Under the pieces are notes generated by a model, which saw nothing but the letters and a program-made list of their open reading frames with translations, was not told the DNA's origin and made no database searches. Shown here one piece after another: positions 55,092 to 63,719 of a stretch of DNA of 64,000 nt (its first letter is position 1; each line of letters begins with the position of its first letter). Location of the stretch: the NCBI RefSeq assembly GCF_042677045.1, contig NZ_JBHTIH010000002.1, positions 930,001 to 994,000 of the forward strand. The letters run 5' to 3'. This DNA comes from Lysobacter_K koreensis. GTDB taxonomy: Bacteria > Pseudomonadota > Gammaproteobacteria > Xanthomonadales > Xanthomonadaceae. The position numbers and the translations under genes were made by a program.

Positions 55092-55708
55092 GTGGGGGTG
55101 TGCTCCCGGGTGTCGTTGTCCAGCAAGGGCTTCAATTCGGCGTCGATCGCCTCGCGCGCGCGGAAGATGCGCGAACGCACCGTGCCGATCGGGCAAGCCA
55201 TCCTCGAAGCGATTTCCTCGTAGCTCAGGCCATCCATCTCACGCAGGGTGATCGCGGTCCGCAGCTCCTCCGGCAAGGCTTCGACCGCGCGCATCAGCGT
55301 GCGTTCAATCTCCTGCCGCAGCAGTTCACGTTCCGGGGTGTCGTTGTCGCGCAGCCGGATGCCGGTGTCGAACTGCTCGGCATCGCCGGCATCGACGTCG
55401 TCAGTCGGCGGCCTGCGGTTCTGCGCGACGAGGTGGTTCTTGGCGGTGTTCACGGCGATCCGGTGCAACCATGTATAGAACTGCGCATCGCCGCGGAAGT
55501 TCGGCATCGCGCGGTAGGCGCGGATGAAGGTTTCCTGGGCGACGTCCTGGCATTCGCTCCAGTCGGCGATGTAACGCCCGATCAGCCCCGTGATCCGATG
55601 CTGGTACTTGCGCACCAAGGCATCGAACGCGGTGCTGTCGCCACGCTGCACGCGACTGACCAGCTCCTGGTCCAACTCCATTTCAGGGGACAACACTTTT
55701 TCGGCCAT
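55088..55708 (-). CDS. rpoE: RNA polymerase sigma-E factor
   Basis: 206-residue ECF sigma factor of the envelope-stress response. Region 2 (VRKYQHRITGLIGRYI, AQETFIRAYRAM, FYTWLHRIAVNTAKN) and region 4 (LPEELRTAITLRE, GLSYEEIASRMACPIGTVRSRIFRARE) are typical of RpoE. Start at 55708 (MAEKVLSP). A sigma-E-like promoter lies 43 bases upstream. First gene of the rpoE-rseA-mucD unit. Confidence 0.96.
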   Translation of the reverse strand: MAEKVLSPEMELDQELVSRVQRGDSTAFDALVRKYQHRITGLIGRYIADWSECQDVAQETFIRAYRAMPNFRGDAQFYTWLHRIAVNTAKNHLVAQNRRPPTDDVDAGDAEQFDTGIRLRDNDTPERELLRQEIERTLMRAVEALPEELRTAITLREMDGLSYEEIASRMACPIGTVRSRIFRAREAIDAELKPLLDNDTREHTPT

Positions 55709-55750
55709 GACCGCGCCGGCACTCCTGTCAGCTCGGCCGTGGCCGAACAA

Positions 55751-55777
55751 TGGGACAACCCTGTCGGGACAAAGTTC
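55751..55777 (-). promoter_or_regulatory. Candidate sigma-E autoregulatory promoter of rpoE
   Basis: On the minus strand, GAACTT (55772-55777) is followed after 16 bases by TCCCA (55751-55755). The sigma-E consensus is GAACTT-N16/17-TCTGA: the -35 is exact and the -10 matches at three of five positions. Placed about 43 bases before the rpoE start codon. Confidence 0.6.
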
Positions 55778-55972
55778 AATCGGCGAAGACCGAACCGTTA
55801 AAGAATTGGGGTGCGCCCGCCCGGGCGCAACCGCCAAGCGTCACGACAACGGATCGGACCCCGCGGGCGCGTGCAGCCGGATGCGACGGGGTCGACGGCC
55901 CGCGCATTTGACGCAGGCGAAACAACATCGGGATGATAGCGGCCTACTCCATACCTGAACGGATGGTGCCGC

Positions 55973-58045
55973 ATGACTGCCGGCCCCCACGCCCCCACGA
56001 GCTTCGACGGCCTGCGCGCCCGGCACTGGAAGACCGACCTGCGCGACGACGGCGTGCTGGTGCTGTCGTTCGATCGCGCCGACGCGACGGTCAACACCTT
56101 CGCGCAGGACGTGCTGATCGAACTGGACGGCCTGCTCGAGCGGCTCGCGCTGGACCCGCCCAAGGGCCTGGTGCTGCGCTCGGCCAAGAGCAGCGGCTTC
56201 ATCGCCGGCGCCGACATCAAGGAGTTCCAGGCCTTCGACGAGAAGGGCGTGGTCGGCGATGCGATCCGCCGCGGCCAGCAGGTGTTCCAGCGCCTGGCCG
56301 AACTGCCGTTCCCGACCGTCGCGGCGATCCACGGCTTCTGCATGGGCGGCGGCACCGAGATCGCGCTGGCCTGTCGCTACCGCGTCGCCAGCAATGATCC
56401 GTCGACCCGGATCGGACTGCCGGAAGTGAAGCTGGGCATCTACCCGGGCTGGGGTGGCAGCGTGCGCCTGCCACCGCTGATCGGCGCGCCGGCCGCGTTC
56501 GACATGATGCTGACCGGCCGCGCGCTGTCGGCCGCGGCCGCGCGCGCGAACGGGCTGGTCGACAAGGTCGTCGAGCCGGCGCTGCTGGTCGACGAAGCCG
56601 CGAAGCTTGCTCTCAGGGGCACGCAACGGCCGTTCAAGCAGCGCGCGCTGGGCTGGGCCAGCAACACCTGGCCGGCACGCCAGCTGCTCGCACCGATGCT
56701 GGCCAAGCAGGTCGCGCGCAAGGCCCGCAAGGAGCACTACCCCGCCCCATACGCGCTGATCAGCACCTGGCAACGTAGCGGCGGCGGCGTGCAGGCGCGC
56801 TTGTCAGCCGAGCGCAAGTCGGTGGTCAAGCTCGCCTCGACCCCGACCGCGCGCAACCTGATCCGGGTGTTCTTCCTGCAGGAACGGCTGAAGGGCCAGG
56901 GCGGCAAGGATCACCGCATCGCCAACGTGCACGTGGTCGGCGCTGGGGTGATGGGCGGCGATATCGCAGCGTGGTCGGCCTACAAGGGCTTCAACGTCAC
57001 CGTGGCCGATCGCGAGCAGCGCTTCATCGACGCCGCCATGACCCGCGCGCAGGCGTTGTTCGCGAAGAAGGTCAAGGACGAAGGCAAGCGGGCGACCGTA
57101 GCCGCACGCCTGAAGGGCGACCTGTCCGGCGACGGCGCGGCGCAGGCCGACCTGGTGATCGAGGCGATCATCGAGAAGGCCGAAGCCAAGCGCGAGCTGT
57201 ACGCGCAGGTCGAACCGCGCATGAAGGCCGACGCGCTGCTGACCACCAACACCTCGTCGATCCCGCTGACCGAGTTGAGCGGCCACATCGCGCGCCCGGC
57301 GCAGTTCGCCGGCTTGCACTACTTCAATCCGGTGGCGATGATGCCGCTGGTCGAGATCATCCGCCACGACGGCATGGCCGCGGAAACCGAGCAGCGCCTC
57401 GCCGGTTTCTGCAAGGCGATCGACAAGTTGCCTGTGCCGGTCACGGGCACCCCGGGGTTCCTGGTCAACCGGGTGCTGTTCCCGTACATGCTCGAAGCGG
57501 TGACTGCGTACTCGGAAGGCATCCCGGGCGCGGCGATCGACAAGGCTGCGGTGAAATTCGGCATGCCGATGGGGCCGATCGAGCTGGTCGACACGGTCGG
57601 CCTGGATGTCGCCTCGGGCGTCGGCAACGAGCTGGCGCCGTTCCTCGGCCTGCCCATCCCGGCCGCGCTGTCGACGCCGCCGGAAGCCGGCAAGCGCGGC
57701 AAGAAGGACGGCCAGGGCCTGTACAAGTGGGAGAACGGCAAGGCGCTCAAGCCGGAACTGCCGAAGGACTATCAAGCGCCGTCGGATCTCGAGGACCGGC
57801 TGATCCTGCCGCTGCTCAACGAGGCGGTGGCCTGCCTGCACGACGGCGTGGTCAGCGATGCCGACCTGCTCGATGCCGGCGTGATCTTCGGCACCGGCTT
57901 CGCGCCGTTCCGCGGCGGCCCGATCCAGTACATCCGCCAGACCGGCGCCGACGCCCTGCTCGAACGCCTCAAGCAGCTGCACGCGCGTTACGGCGATCGC
58001 TTCGCGCCGCGCCCCGGCTGGGACAGCCCGGCATTGCGTTCTTGA
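55973..58045 (+). CDS. fadJ: Fatty-acid oxidation multifunctional enzyme (enoyl-CoA hydratase / 3-hydroxyacyl-CoA dehydrogenase)
   Basis: 690 residues. The N-terminal crotonase domain (about 1-290) has oxyanion-hole segments FIAGADIKEF and HGFCMGGGTEIALACRY. The NAD-binding dehydrogenase domain has HVVGAGVMGGDIAAW, EAIIEKAEAKRELY, NTSSIPLTEL and HYFNPVAMMPLVEII, and a C-terminal helical domain follows (FLVNRVLFPYMLEA). It is shorter than E. coli FadB/FadJ, and no thiolase gene is adjacent, so FadJ versus FadB cannot be settled. Divergent from rpoE. Confidence 0.88.
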   Translation: MTAGPHAPTSFDGLRARHWKTDLRDDGVLVLSFDRADATVNTFAQDVLIELDGLLERLALDPPKGLVLRSAKSSGFIAGADIKEFQAFDEKGVVGDAIRRGQQVFQRLAELPFPTVAAIHGFCMGGGTEIALACRYRVASNDPSTRIGLPEVKLGIYPGWGGSVRLPPLIGAPAAFDMMLTGRALSAAAARANGLVDKVVEPALLVDEAAKLALRGTQRPFKQRALGWASNTWPARQLLAPMLAKQVARKARKEHYPAPYALISTWQRSGGGVQARLSAERKSVVKLASTPTARNLIRVFFLQERLKGQGGKDHRIANVHVVGAGVMGGDIAAWSAYKGFNVTVADREQRFIDAAMTRAQALFAKKVKDEGKRATVAARLKGDLSGDGAAQADLVIEAIIEKAEAKRELYAQVEPRMKADALLTTNTSSIPLTELSGHIARPAQFAGLHYFNPVAMMPLVEIIRHDGMAAETEQRLAGFCKAIDKLPVPVTGTPGFLVNRVLFPYMLEAVTAYSEGIPGAAIDKAAVKFGMPMGPIELVDTVGLDVASGVGNELAPFLGLPIPAALSTPPEAGKRGKKDGQGLYKWENGKALKPELPKDYQAPSDLEDRLILPLLNEAVACLHDGVVSDADLLDAGVIFGTGFAPFRGGPIQYIRQTGADALLERLKQLHARYGDRFAPRPGWDSPALRS

Positions 58046-58240
58046 TCGTCATCCCGCGCAGGCGGGGTGAGGGTCCGCGCATGCGACATGGTTGAAGCGC
58101 ATGTCGCGCGGCACCGAACGCCATCGAGCTGTGCTCGATGGCCGGGGATCGCAAGAACCAGTGACGGTGAAGGTCGACGCAGCCATGCTGGGAAGCAAGT
58201 GGCTGGATCGCCGCGTTCGCGGGCATGACGTTTCGGCAAA
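58046..58240. repeat. Inverted REP-like pair (GTCATCCCGCG / CGCGGGCATGACG)
   Basis: CGTCATCCCGCGCAGGCGGG at 58048-58067 and GCCGCGTTCGCGGGCATGACG at about 58211-58231 are inverted partners of the common GTCATTCCCGCG-type element. Inside them is a second imperfect inverted pair (GCGCATGCGACATGG / GCGCATGTCGCG) and GCCATCGAGCTGTGCTCGATGGC. No gene is seen in this 222-base gap. Confidence 0.65.
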
Positions 58241-58267
58241 GCCGCGCTCAGCGCGCGGGCCGAAACG

Positions 58268-58633
58268 TCACATCGTGTGGGTCGCGCGCTCCGCGTTGAG
58301 CGTGCCGGCCAGCAGGGCCTCGATCTTGTTCTTGATCGCATCGCCCTCGGCAGTCTCGGCGAACTGCACGCCGATGCCGGCCGGGCGGTTGCCCTGCGCG
58401 CCCGCGGGCGTCACCCACACCACCTTGCCGGCGACCGGCTGGCGCTCGCTGGATTCGGGCAGGGTCAGCAGCAGGAACACCTCGTCGCCGAGGAAATAGC
58501 GCTTCGGCGTCGGCACGAAGATCCCGCCGTGTTTGAGGAACGGCATGTACGCGTTGTACAGCGCTGCCTTGTCCTTGACGGCCAGCGACAGGATGCCCTG
58601 TCGTGCGCCGGCTGCTCCGCTCATGCCACTCAT
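58268..58633 (-). CDS. pilZ: Type IV pilus PilZ protein
   Basis: 121-residue PilZ domain protein needed for type IV pilus assembly through PilB/FimX. It has ILSLAVKDKAALYNAYMPFLKHGGIFVPT and VAGKVVWVTPAGAQGNRPAGIGVQF. It lacks the N-terminal RxxxR of c-di-GMP-binding PilZ domains, as in other pilus PilZ proteins. Overlaps the holB stop by four bases. Last gene of the fabF...pilZ block. Confidence 0.93.
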   Translation of the reverse strand: MSGMSGAAGARQGILSLAVKDKAALYNAYMPFLKHGGIFVPTPKRYFLGDEVFLLLTLPESSERQPVAGKVVWVTPAGAQGNRPAGIGVQFAETAEGDAIKNKIEALLAGTLNAERATHTM

Positions 58634-59667
58634 CCCGGGTTTCCTCCAGCAGCCCGCGCGCCTTCCCCGGCACGCCAGGCCATCAACAATTCAACTACCG
58701 CCAAGTCGGCGCGGACCGTGGTCCGCAGCAGGTCGCGGGTGCGGTTCGCCTTGTCGAACCACGCGGCCAGACTGCGCGCACGTCGCGGGTCGGTCAAGCG
58801 CGCGGCCGCAACCAGGGCCAGGTCGGCGGCGTGGCCCAGGCGCAGCGCCGCGTCGTCGTCGGCGACCCAGCGCTGCGCGGTGGCGACCACGGCCGCGTCG
58901 CCACTGGCGAGCTTGGCCAGGTCGGCGGCGACCTCGCGCCGCAGTGCCATGCCGCTGCCCTGCAGCCACTCGTGCGCCAGGCCGGGGTGGCCGCGCGCGG
59001 CGTCCAGCGCTTCGTTTGCGGCGGCGTCGCTGTGCTTGTTCGCTTTCAGCCAGGCCAACGCCTCGTCGCGCGGCGGCAGGCGGAACTCGAGCCGCTGGCA
59101 GCGGCTGCGGATCGTCGCCGGCAGGCGCGCGGGGTGCGCGCTGAGCAGCCACAGGTAGCGTCCGGGTACGGGTTCCTCGAGCGTCTTGAGCAGGGCATTG
59201 CAGGCGGCGTGGTTGATCGCCTCGGCCGGATCGATGATCACCACCTGCACGCCGCCCAGGCGGGTGGTCAACGCCATCTGTTCGGACAGTGCACGGACCT
59301 GTTCGATCACGATCTCCGAGCGCGCCTTGGGCGGCTTGGCCTTGGCGTTGATCTCGTAGCCAACGAACACCAGGTCGGGGTGGCCCGAGTGGCCGTGCGG
59401 ATGGGCGAGCGAGCCGTCGGGGCGGGTCTCGGGCGGGTCGCGCTGCGCGCGTGCGGCGAACATCTGGCAACCGCGGCATTGGCCGCACGGCTCGCCGTCC
59501 GCGCGACGATCGGTGCACAGCAGGCGCTGCGCGAGCCGTTCGGCGACCGCGCGCTTGCCCAGCTGCGCCGGGCCGCAGAACAACAGTCCGTGGCCGAGCC
59601 GGCCGGCATCGATCGCAGCGGCGGCCTGTTCGTACACGCGCTGCTGCCATGGCGCGAACGCGCTCAT
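58630..59667 (-). CDS. holB: DNA polymerase III delta' subunit
   Basis: 345-residue clamp-loader subunit. The P-loop is degenerate (FCGPAQLGKRA), as usual for delta', and four zinc cysteines (CTDR, CGQCRGC) and the SRC motif (RSRCQRLEF) are present. Also NALLKTLEEP. ATG at 59667 overlaps the tmk stop. Cotranscribed with tmk and pilZ. Confidence 0.93.
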   Translation of the reverse strand: MSAFAPWQQRVYEQAAAAIDAGRLGHGLLFCGPAQLGKRAVAERLAQRLLCTDRRADGEPCGQCRGCQMFAARAQRDPPETRPDGSLAHPHGHSGHPDLVFVGYEINAKAKPPKARSEIVIEQVRALSEQMALTTRLGGVQVVIIDPAEAINHAACNALLKTLEEPVPGRYLWLLSAHPARLPATIRSRCQRLEFRLPPRDEALAWLKANKHSDAAANEALDAARGHPGLAHEWLQGSGMALRREVAADLAKLASGDAAVVATAQRWVADDDAALRLGHAADLALVAAARLTDPRRARSLAAWFDKANRTRDLLRTTVRADLAVVELLMAWRAGEGARAAGGNPG

Positions 59668-60314
59668 CGCAGCGCATCCATGTGCGCCCGCAGGTGCGCG
59701 ACGGCCTGTGCGGCCACGGCGTGCGCCGGCTGCGCGGCATCGATCACCCGGAAGCGCGCGGCATGCGCCGTGGCGCGCGCGAGGTAGCCGCCGCGCACGC
59801 GCTCGAAGAATTCGTCCTGCTCGCTTTCGATGCGGTCCGCCGCGCCGCGGCCGCGCGCGCGCTGCAGGCCCACCGCGGCCGGCACGTCGAGCAGCAAGGT
59901 CAGCGCCGGCGCGATGCCGACCACGCGGCGTTCGAGTTCGGCAATGAACGCGACGTCGCCGCCACGTGCCGCGCCTTGGTAGGCATAGCTGGCGTCGGTG
60001 AAGCGGTCGCTGAGCACCCACGCGCCGCGCTCCAGCGCCGGCGCGATGGTTTCGCGCACGTGCTGCGCGCGCGCCGCGAACATCAGCAGCAGCTCGGTGT
60101 CGGCCGACGGCGCCTCGTGGTGGGTGTCGAGCAGCAAACCGCGGATCTGCTCGGCCAGCGGCGTGCCGCCGGGTTCGCGGGTGCAGACCACGTCGGCACC
60201 CGCACCTTGCAGCGCCTCGCGCAGCGCCGCCAGCACGGTCGACTTGCCGGCGCCTTCGCCGCCTTCCAGGGTGACGAAGCGCGGCTGGGTCTGCAGCGTT
60301 TGCTCGCGCGTCAC
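59664..60314 (-). CDS. tmk: Thymidylate kinase
   Basis: 216-residue dTMP kinase: P-loop EGGEGAGKST, DR(Y/F) motif LSDRFTDAS preceded by TREPGGTPLAEQIR, and lid sequence RGRGAADRIESE. The GTG start at 60314 overlaps the mltG stop codon (GTGA), which decides the start. Confidence 0.95.
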   Translation of the reverse strand: MTREQTLQTQPRFVTLEGGEGAGKSTVLAALREALQGAGADVVCTREPGGTPLAEQIRGLLLDTHHEAPSADTELLLMFAARAQHVRETIAPALERGAWVLSDRFTDASYAYQGAARGGDVAFIAELERRVVGIAPALTLLLDVPAAVGLQRARGRGAADRIESEQDEFFERVRGGYLARATAHAARFRVIDAAQPAHAVAAQAVAHLRAHMDALR

Positions 60315-61372
60315 TGCGCGCCCTGCGATTGCGCGGCGCGGTACTTCTGCAGGTAGGCGCGCACGTTGGCCTCGTGCTCGGCCAGGGTCTTGGCGAACAG
60401 GTGGCGACCGCTGCCGTCGCCCATCGCGACGAAGTACAGGTGCTCGCCGGGCGCTGGCTTGGCGACCGCGTTCAGCGCGTCGACCCCGACCATCGCGATC
60501 GGTGTCGGCGGCAACCCGGCGCGCGTGTAGGTGTTGTACGGGGTATCGGTGAGCAGGTCGCGTTTGCGGATGTTGCCGTCGTAGGTCGGGCCGATGCCGT
60601 AGATCACGGTCGGGTCGGTCTGCAGGCGCATGCCGATCTTCAGGCGGCGCTCGAACAGGCCGGCGATCTGCGGCCGTTCCGAAGCGATGCCGGTTTCCTT
60701 TTCGACGATCGAGGCCAGCACCAGCATCTCGTCGGCCGACTTCAGCGGCGTATCGGCATCGCGCTTCCGCCACGCGGCGGCGAGCGCGTTGGCCAGCGCT
60801 TCATGCGCGCGCTTGAGCAGGTCCAGGTCGCTGTCGCCACGGGTGTACTGGTAGGTCTCGGGCAGGAATCGGCCCTCGGGATGCTGGCCGGGATGGCCGA
60901 GCAGCTTCATCAGCGCGGCATCGTCGAGCTGCGCGGTTTCCTGCTCCAGCGGCGTGGCCTTGGCCAGCGCGGCGCGAAGCTCGCGGATGTTCCATCCTTC
61001 GACGATCGTGAAGCGGCGCTGGATCACCCGCCCATCGCGCATCGCGGTCAGCAGTTCGCGCGGCGAGGTGCCCGGCTCCAGCGGGTACTCGCCGACCTGC
61101 AGCTTGCCGTCGGCGCCCAGCTGCCGCGCCAGCGCGCGCCACTCCAGCGCCTCGCCTTCGCTGGCACCGGCCTCGCGCAACTTGCGCAGCACGATCGGCA
61201 GCGAATCGCCACGCTCGACCATCAGGCTCTCGCCGCTTTCCAGCCCCGACAGCGGCGCATCGGCGAAGCCGGCATAGCGCTGCCACAGCCAGAAGCCGGC
61301 GGCGCCGGCGGCCAACACCAGGATCAGGAACATCGCGCCAAAACGGCGCTGGGACTTGGGTTTGCGACTCAC
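60311..61372 (-). CDS. mltG: Endolytic murein transglycosylase MltG
   Basis: 353 residues. One N-terminal transmembrane helix (about 13-31) and a YceG/MltG domain with FTIVEGWNIRELRAAL, a LEGRFLPETY-type segment (HPEGRFLPETYQY), catalytic Glu in ASIVEKETG and the ending NTYTRAGLPPTPI. Cleaves nascent glycan strands in the periplasm. Overlaps pabC by four bases. Confidence 0.95.
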   Translation of the reverse strand: MSRKPKSQRRFGAMFLILVLAAGAAGFWLWQRYAGFADAPLSGLESGESLMVERGDSLPIVLRKLREAGASEGEALEWRALARQLGADGKLQVGEYPLEPGTSPRELLTAMRDGRVIQRRFTIVEGWNIRELRAALAKATPLEQETAQLDDAALMKLLGHPGQHPEGRFLPETYQYTRGDSDLDLLKRAHEALANALAAAWRKRDADTPLKSADEMLVLASIVEKETGIASERPQIAGLFERRLKIGMRLQTDPTVIYGIGPTYDGNIRKRDLLTDTPYNTYTRAGLPPTPIAMVGVDALNAVAKPAPGEHLYFVAMGDGSGRHLFAKTLAEHEANVRAYLQKYRAAQSQGAQ

Positions 61373-62217
61373 GGATGCTCCGGACGGTGGGCGGGCGTGG
61401 CGAAGGCGGGGTGTTCGGTCGCCAGGCGGCGCTGCAATGCGAGCACTTCAGCGTGCAGCGGCCAGCGGCGGTCGGCCAACCGTGTGACCGGCAGGATACC
61501 GCGCACCGCATTGCACAGGAAAAGCGCGTCGGCGGCTTCGACGTCGGTCACGTCGAGTTGCATTTGCGTGGCGCCCAGCTGATCAAGCGCCCAAGCCCGG
61601 CACACGCCCTCCACGCCGCAGCGCTCCACGGCGGGCGTCGCCCAACGGCCGGCCTTGAGCACGAACAGGTTGGCCGCGGTCGCGCACACGACATCCCCGT
61701 CGGTGCTGCGCATCAGGCCTTCGTCGACGCCGGCAGCGTCGCATTCGGCGCGCGCCAGCACCTGCTCGAGCCGGTTGCAGTGCTTGATTCCGGCCAGCGC
61801 GGGCTGGATCGACAGCCGCGTCTCGCACCAGCGCAGCGCGAGGCCATCGGCCCGGCATGGCGGCGGCGGTGGGTGGCGCGACAGCACCCAGGTGGGGATC
61901 GGATCGGGCGCCGGCGCATAACCGCGCTCCCCCGCGCCGCGGCTGACGACGAGCTTCAGCACCGCGTCGCCGCCGTCGGCCAGCAGCAACCCGGCTTCGG
62001 CACGGACCTGCGCCGCGTCGGGCAGCACCAGCCGCAGGCGCTGCGCGCCCCGCACCAGCCGCGCCCAATGCGTGTCCCACCATGGCACGCGGCCCGCGTG
62101 CGCGCGCATGGTCTCGAACACGCCGTCGCCGTACGCGAAGCCGCGATCGCCCGCCGGGATGCCAGCGGCGGGCTCGGTGCCGACGAAAACGCGCGCGCTG
62201 GTCGCGTCCGTGCTCAT
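61369..62217 (-). CDS. pabC: Aminodeoxychorismate lyase
   Basis: 282-residue fold-type IV PLP enzyme that converts aminodeoxychorismate to p-aminobenzoate for folate synthesis. Catalytic Lys in GIKHCNRLEQVLAR; DRGFAYGDGVFETMR at the N-terminus; CRAWALDQLGA. Overlaps pabB (ATGA), which makes the substrate. Confidence 0.93.
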   Translation of the reverse strand: MSTDATSARVFVGTEPAAGIPAGDRGFAYGDGVFETMRAHAGRVPWWDTHWARLVRGAQRLRLVLPDAAQVRAEAGLLLADGGDAVLKLVVSRGAGERGYAPAPDPIPTWVLSRHPPPPPCRADGLALRWCETRLSIQPALAGIKHCNRLEQVLARAECDAAGVDEGLMRSTDGDVVCATAANLFVLKAGRWATPAVERCGVEGVCRAWALDQLGATQMQLDVTDVEAADALFLCNAVRGILPVTRLADRRWPLHAEVLALQRRLATEHPAFATPAHRPEHP

Positions 62218-63584
62218 TCGCCGACACCCAGCGCGCGCAGCATGCCGCGCGCCTTGGCGCGGGTCTCGTCGAGTTCGCGCTGCGGGTCGGAGTCGGCGAC
62301 GATGCCGGCGCCGGTGCGGAAACGCAGGGTGGCGCCCGGCCCCGCAACCATTTCGAGTTCGGCGCTGCGGATCAGGATGTTGAGATCCAGGTCGCCATCG
62401 CGGTTCAACCAGCCCATCGCGCCGGTGTACGCGCCACGGCCCGCGCCTTCGAGCTCGGCGATGATCTGCATGCAGCGCACCTTTGGGCAGCCGGTGATGG
62501 TGCCGCCGGGAAACACCGCGCGGATCACCTCACCCGGCGTCACTTCGTCGCGCAGACGGCCGCGCACGTTGCTGACGATGTGGTGGACATGGGCGTAGCT
62601 CTCGACCGTCATCAGTTCGTCGACCTCGACGCTACCCGGCGTACACACCCGGCCGAGGTCGTTGCGCTCCAGGTCGATCAGCATCACGTGCTCGGCACGT
62701 TCCTTGGGATGACCGACCAGCTCGCTGATACGTGCACCATCGTCGTCGCCGGGCGTGCGCGGGCGCGTGCCGGCGATCGGTCGGGTTTCGACCACGTCGC
62801 CGCGCACCGACACCAGCCGCTCCGGCGAGGCGCTGATCACCGCCCAGCCGTCGCCGGCGAATATTCCGGCGAACGGCGCCGGGTTGTTGAGACGCAGGCG
62901 CTGGAACAACGCAGCTGGCTCCAGCGCGCGGTCGAAGTGCGCGCACCAGCCGCGCGAGAGGTTGGCCTGGAACACGTCGCCCGCGGCCAGGTAAGCGAGC
63001 ACCCGCGCCACGCCGTTGGTGTAGCGATCGGGCGCGTCTTCGTCCAGCCGTGACGGCGCTTGCCATGCCGGCAATGACGGCAGACGTGTCGCGGGTCCAA
63101 GATCGCCCACGATCGCCTCCAGCAACGCCGCATGCTCCGGCTCGGCCACCGCCACGCACTCGCCACTGGCGCGGTCGCGCAACACCGCCGCCGGGCAGCG
63201 CAAGGCCAGGGCGACGGGCAACGCTCCGGGTGCTGGTGGCAGCTGCAGCACCGGCTCGACCTGCGCGGCGAGCTCGTAGCCGAGCAGCAACGCCCAGCCG
63301 CCGCGGAACGGCCAGCGCGGCTCGTCGCGCGCGGTCCGGCACGCCTGCCAGCGCGAACCGAGCACGGCGAGGAAATCGCCGGCGATTTCGCGACCGTCCT
63401 GGTCGCGCGTGCGGCCATCGGCAGCGAGTTGCAGCGAAGTGCCATCCGCCGCGAGCAGCAGGTCCCAGCGGCCTTGCGCGGTGCCATGGGCGCTGGACTC
63501 GAGCAGCATCGGGTAGCGCTGCGGCGCGAGCCGATGCAGCGACAGCAGGTCGGTCGTCGAAGGCAGCGCGCGGGTCAGCAGCAT
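62214..63584 (-). CDS. pabB: Aminodeoxychorismate synthase component I
   Basis: 456-residue chorismate-binding enzyme. FQANLSRGW, SPERLVSVRG, the PIAGTRPR loop characteristic of PabB, HVMLIDLERNDLGRV, FPGGTITGCPKVR, and GAGIVADSDPQRE. ATG at 63584 chosen; the frame continues upstream without family resemblance. The gap to fabF holds a GC hairpin (GGCGGGCGCG/CGCGCCC) that may terminate fabF transcription. Confidence 0.93.
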   Translation of the reverse strand: MLLTRALPSTTDLLSLHRLAPQRYPMLLESSAHGTAQGRWDLLLAADGTSLQLAADGRTRDQDGREIAGDFLAVLGSRWQACRTARDEPRWPFRGGWALLLGYELAAQVEPVLQLPPAPGALPVALALRCPAAVLRDRASGECVAVAEPEHAALLEAIVGDLGPATRLPSLPAWQAPSRLDEDAPDRYTNGVARVLAYLAAGDVFQANLSRGWCAHFDRALEPAALFQRLRLNNPAPFAGIFAGDGWAVISASPERLVSVRGDVVETRPIAGTRPRTPGDDDGARISELVGHPKERAEHVMLIDLERNDLGRVCTPGSVEVDELMTVESYAHVHHIVSNVRGRLRDEVTPGEVIRAVFPGGTITGCPKVRCMQIIAELEGAGRGAYTGAMGWLNRDGDLDLNILIRSAELEMVAGPGATLRFRTGAGIVADSDPQRELDETRAKARGMLRALGVGE

Positions 63585-63719
63585 CGGATTCCGGCAAGCC
63601 GTGGTTGCGCGAGAAAGATCGACAACGTCATCTGGGGTGAGGTGGGCACGTTTGGTGGTGCCGACCAGTGACATCCGGGGCGGGCGGGCGCGGAAAACGC
63701 GCCCACCTTGCACGCGATG

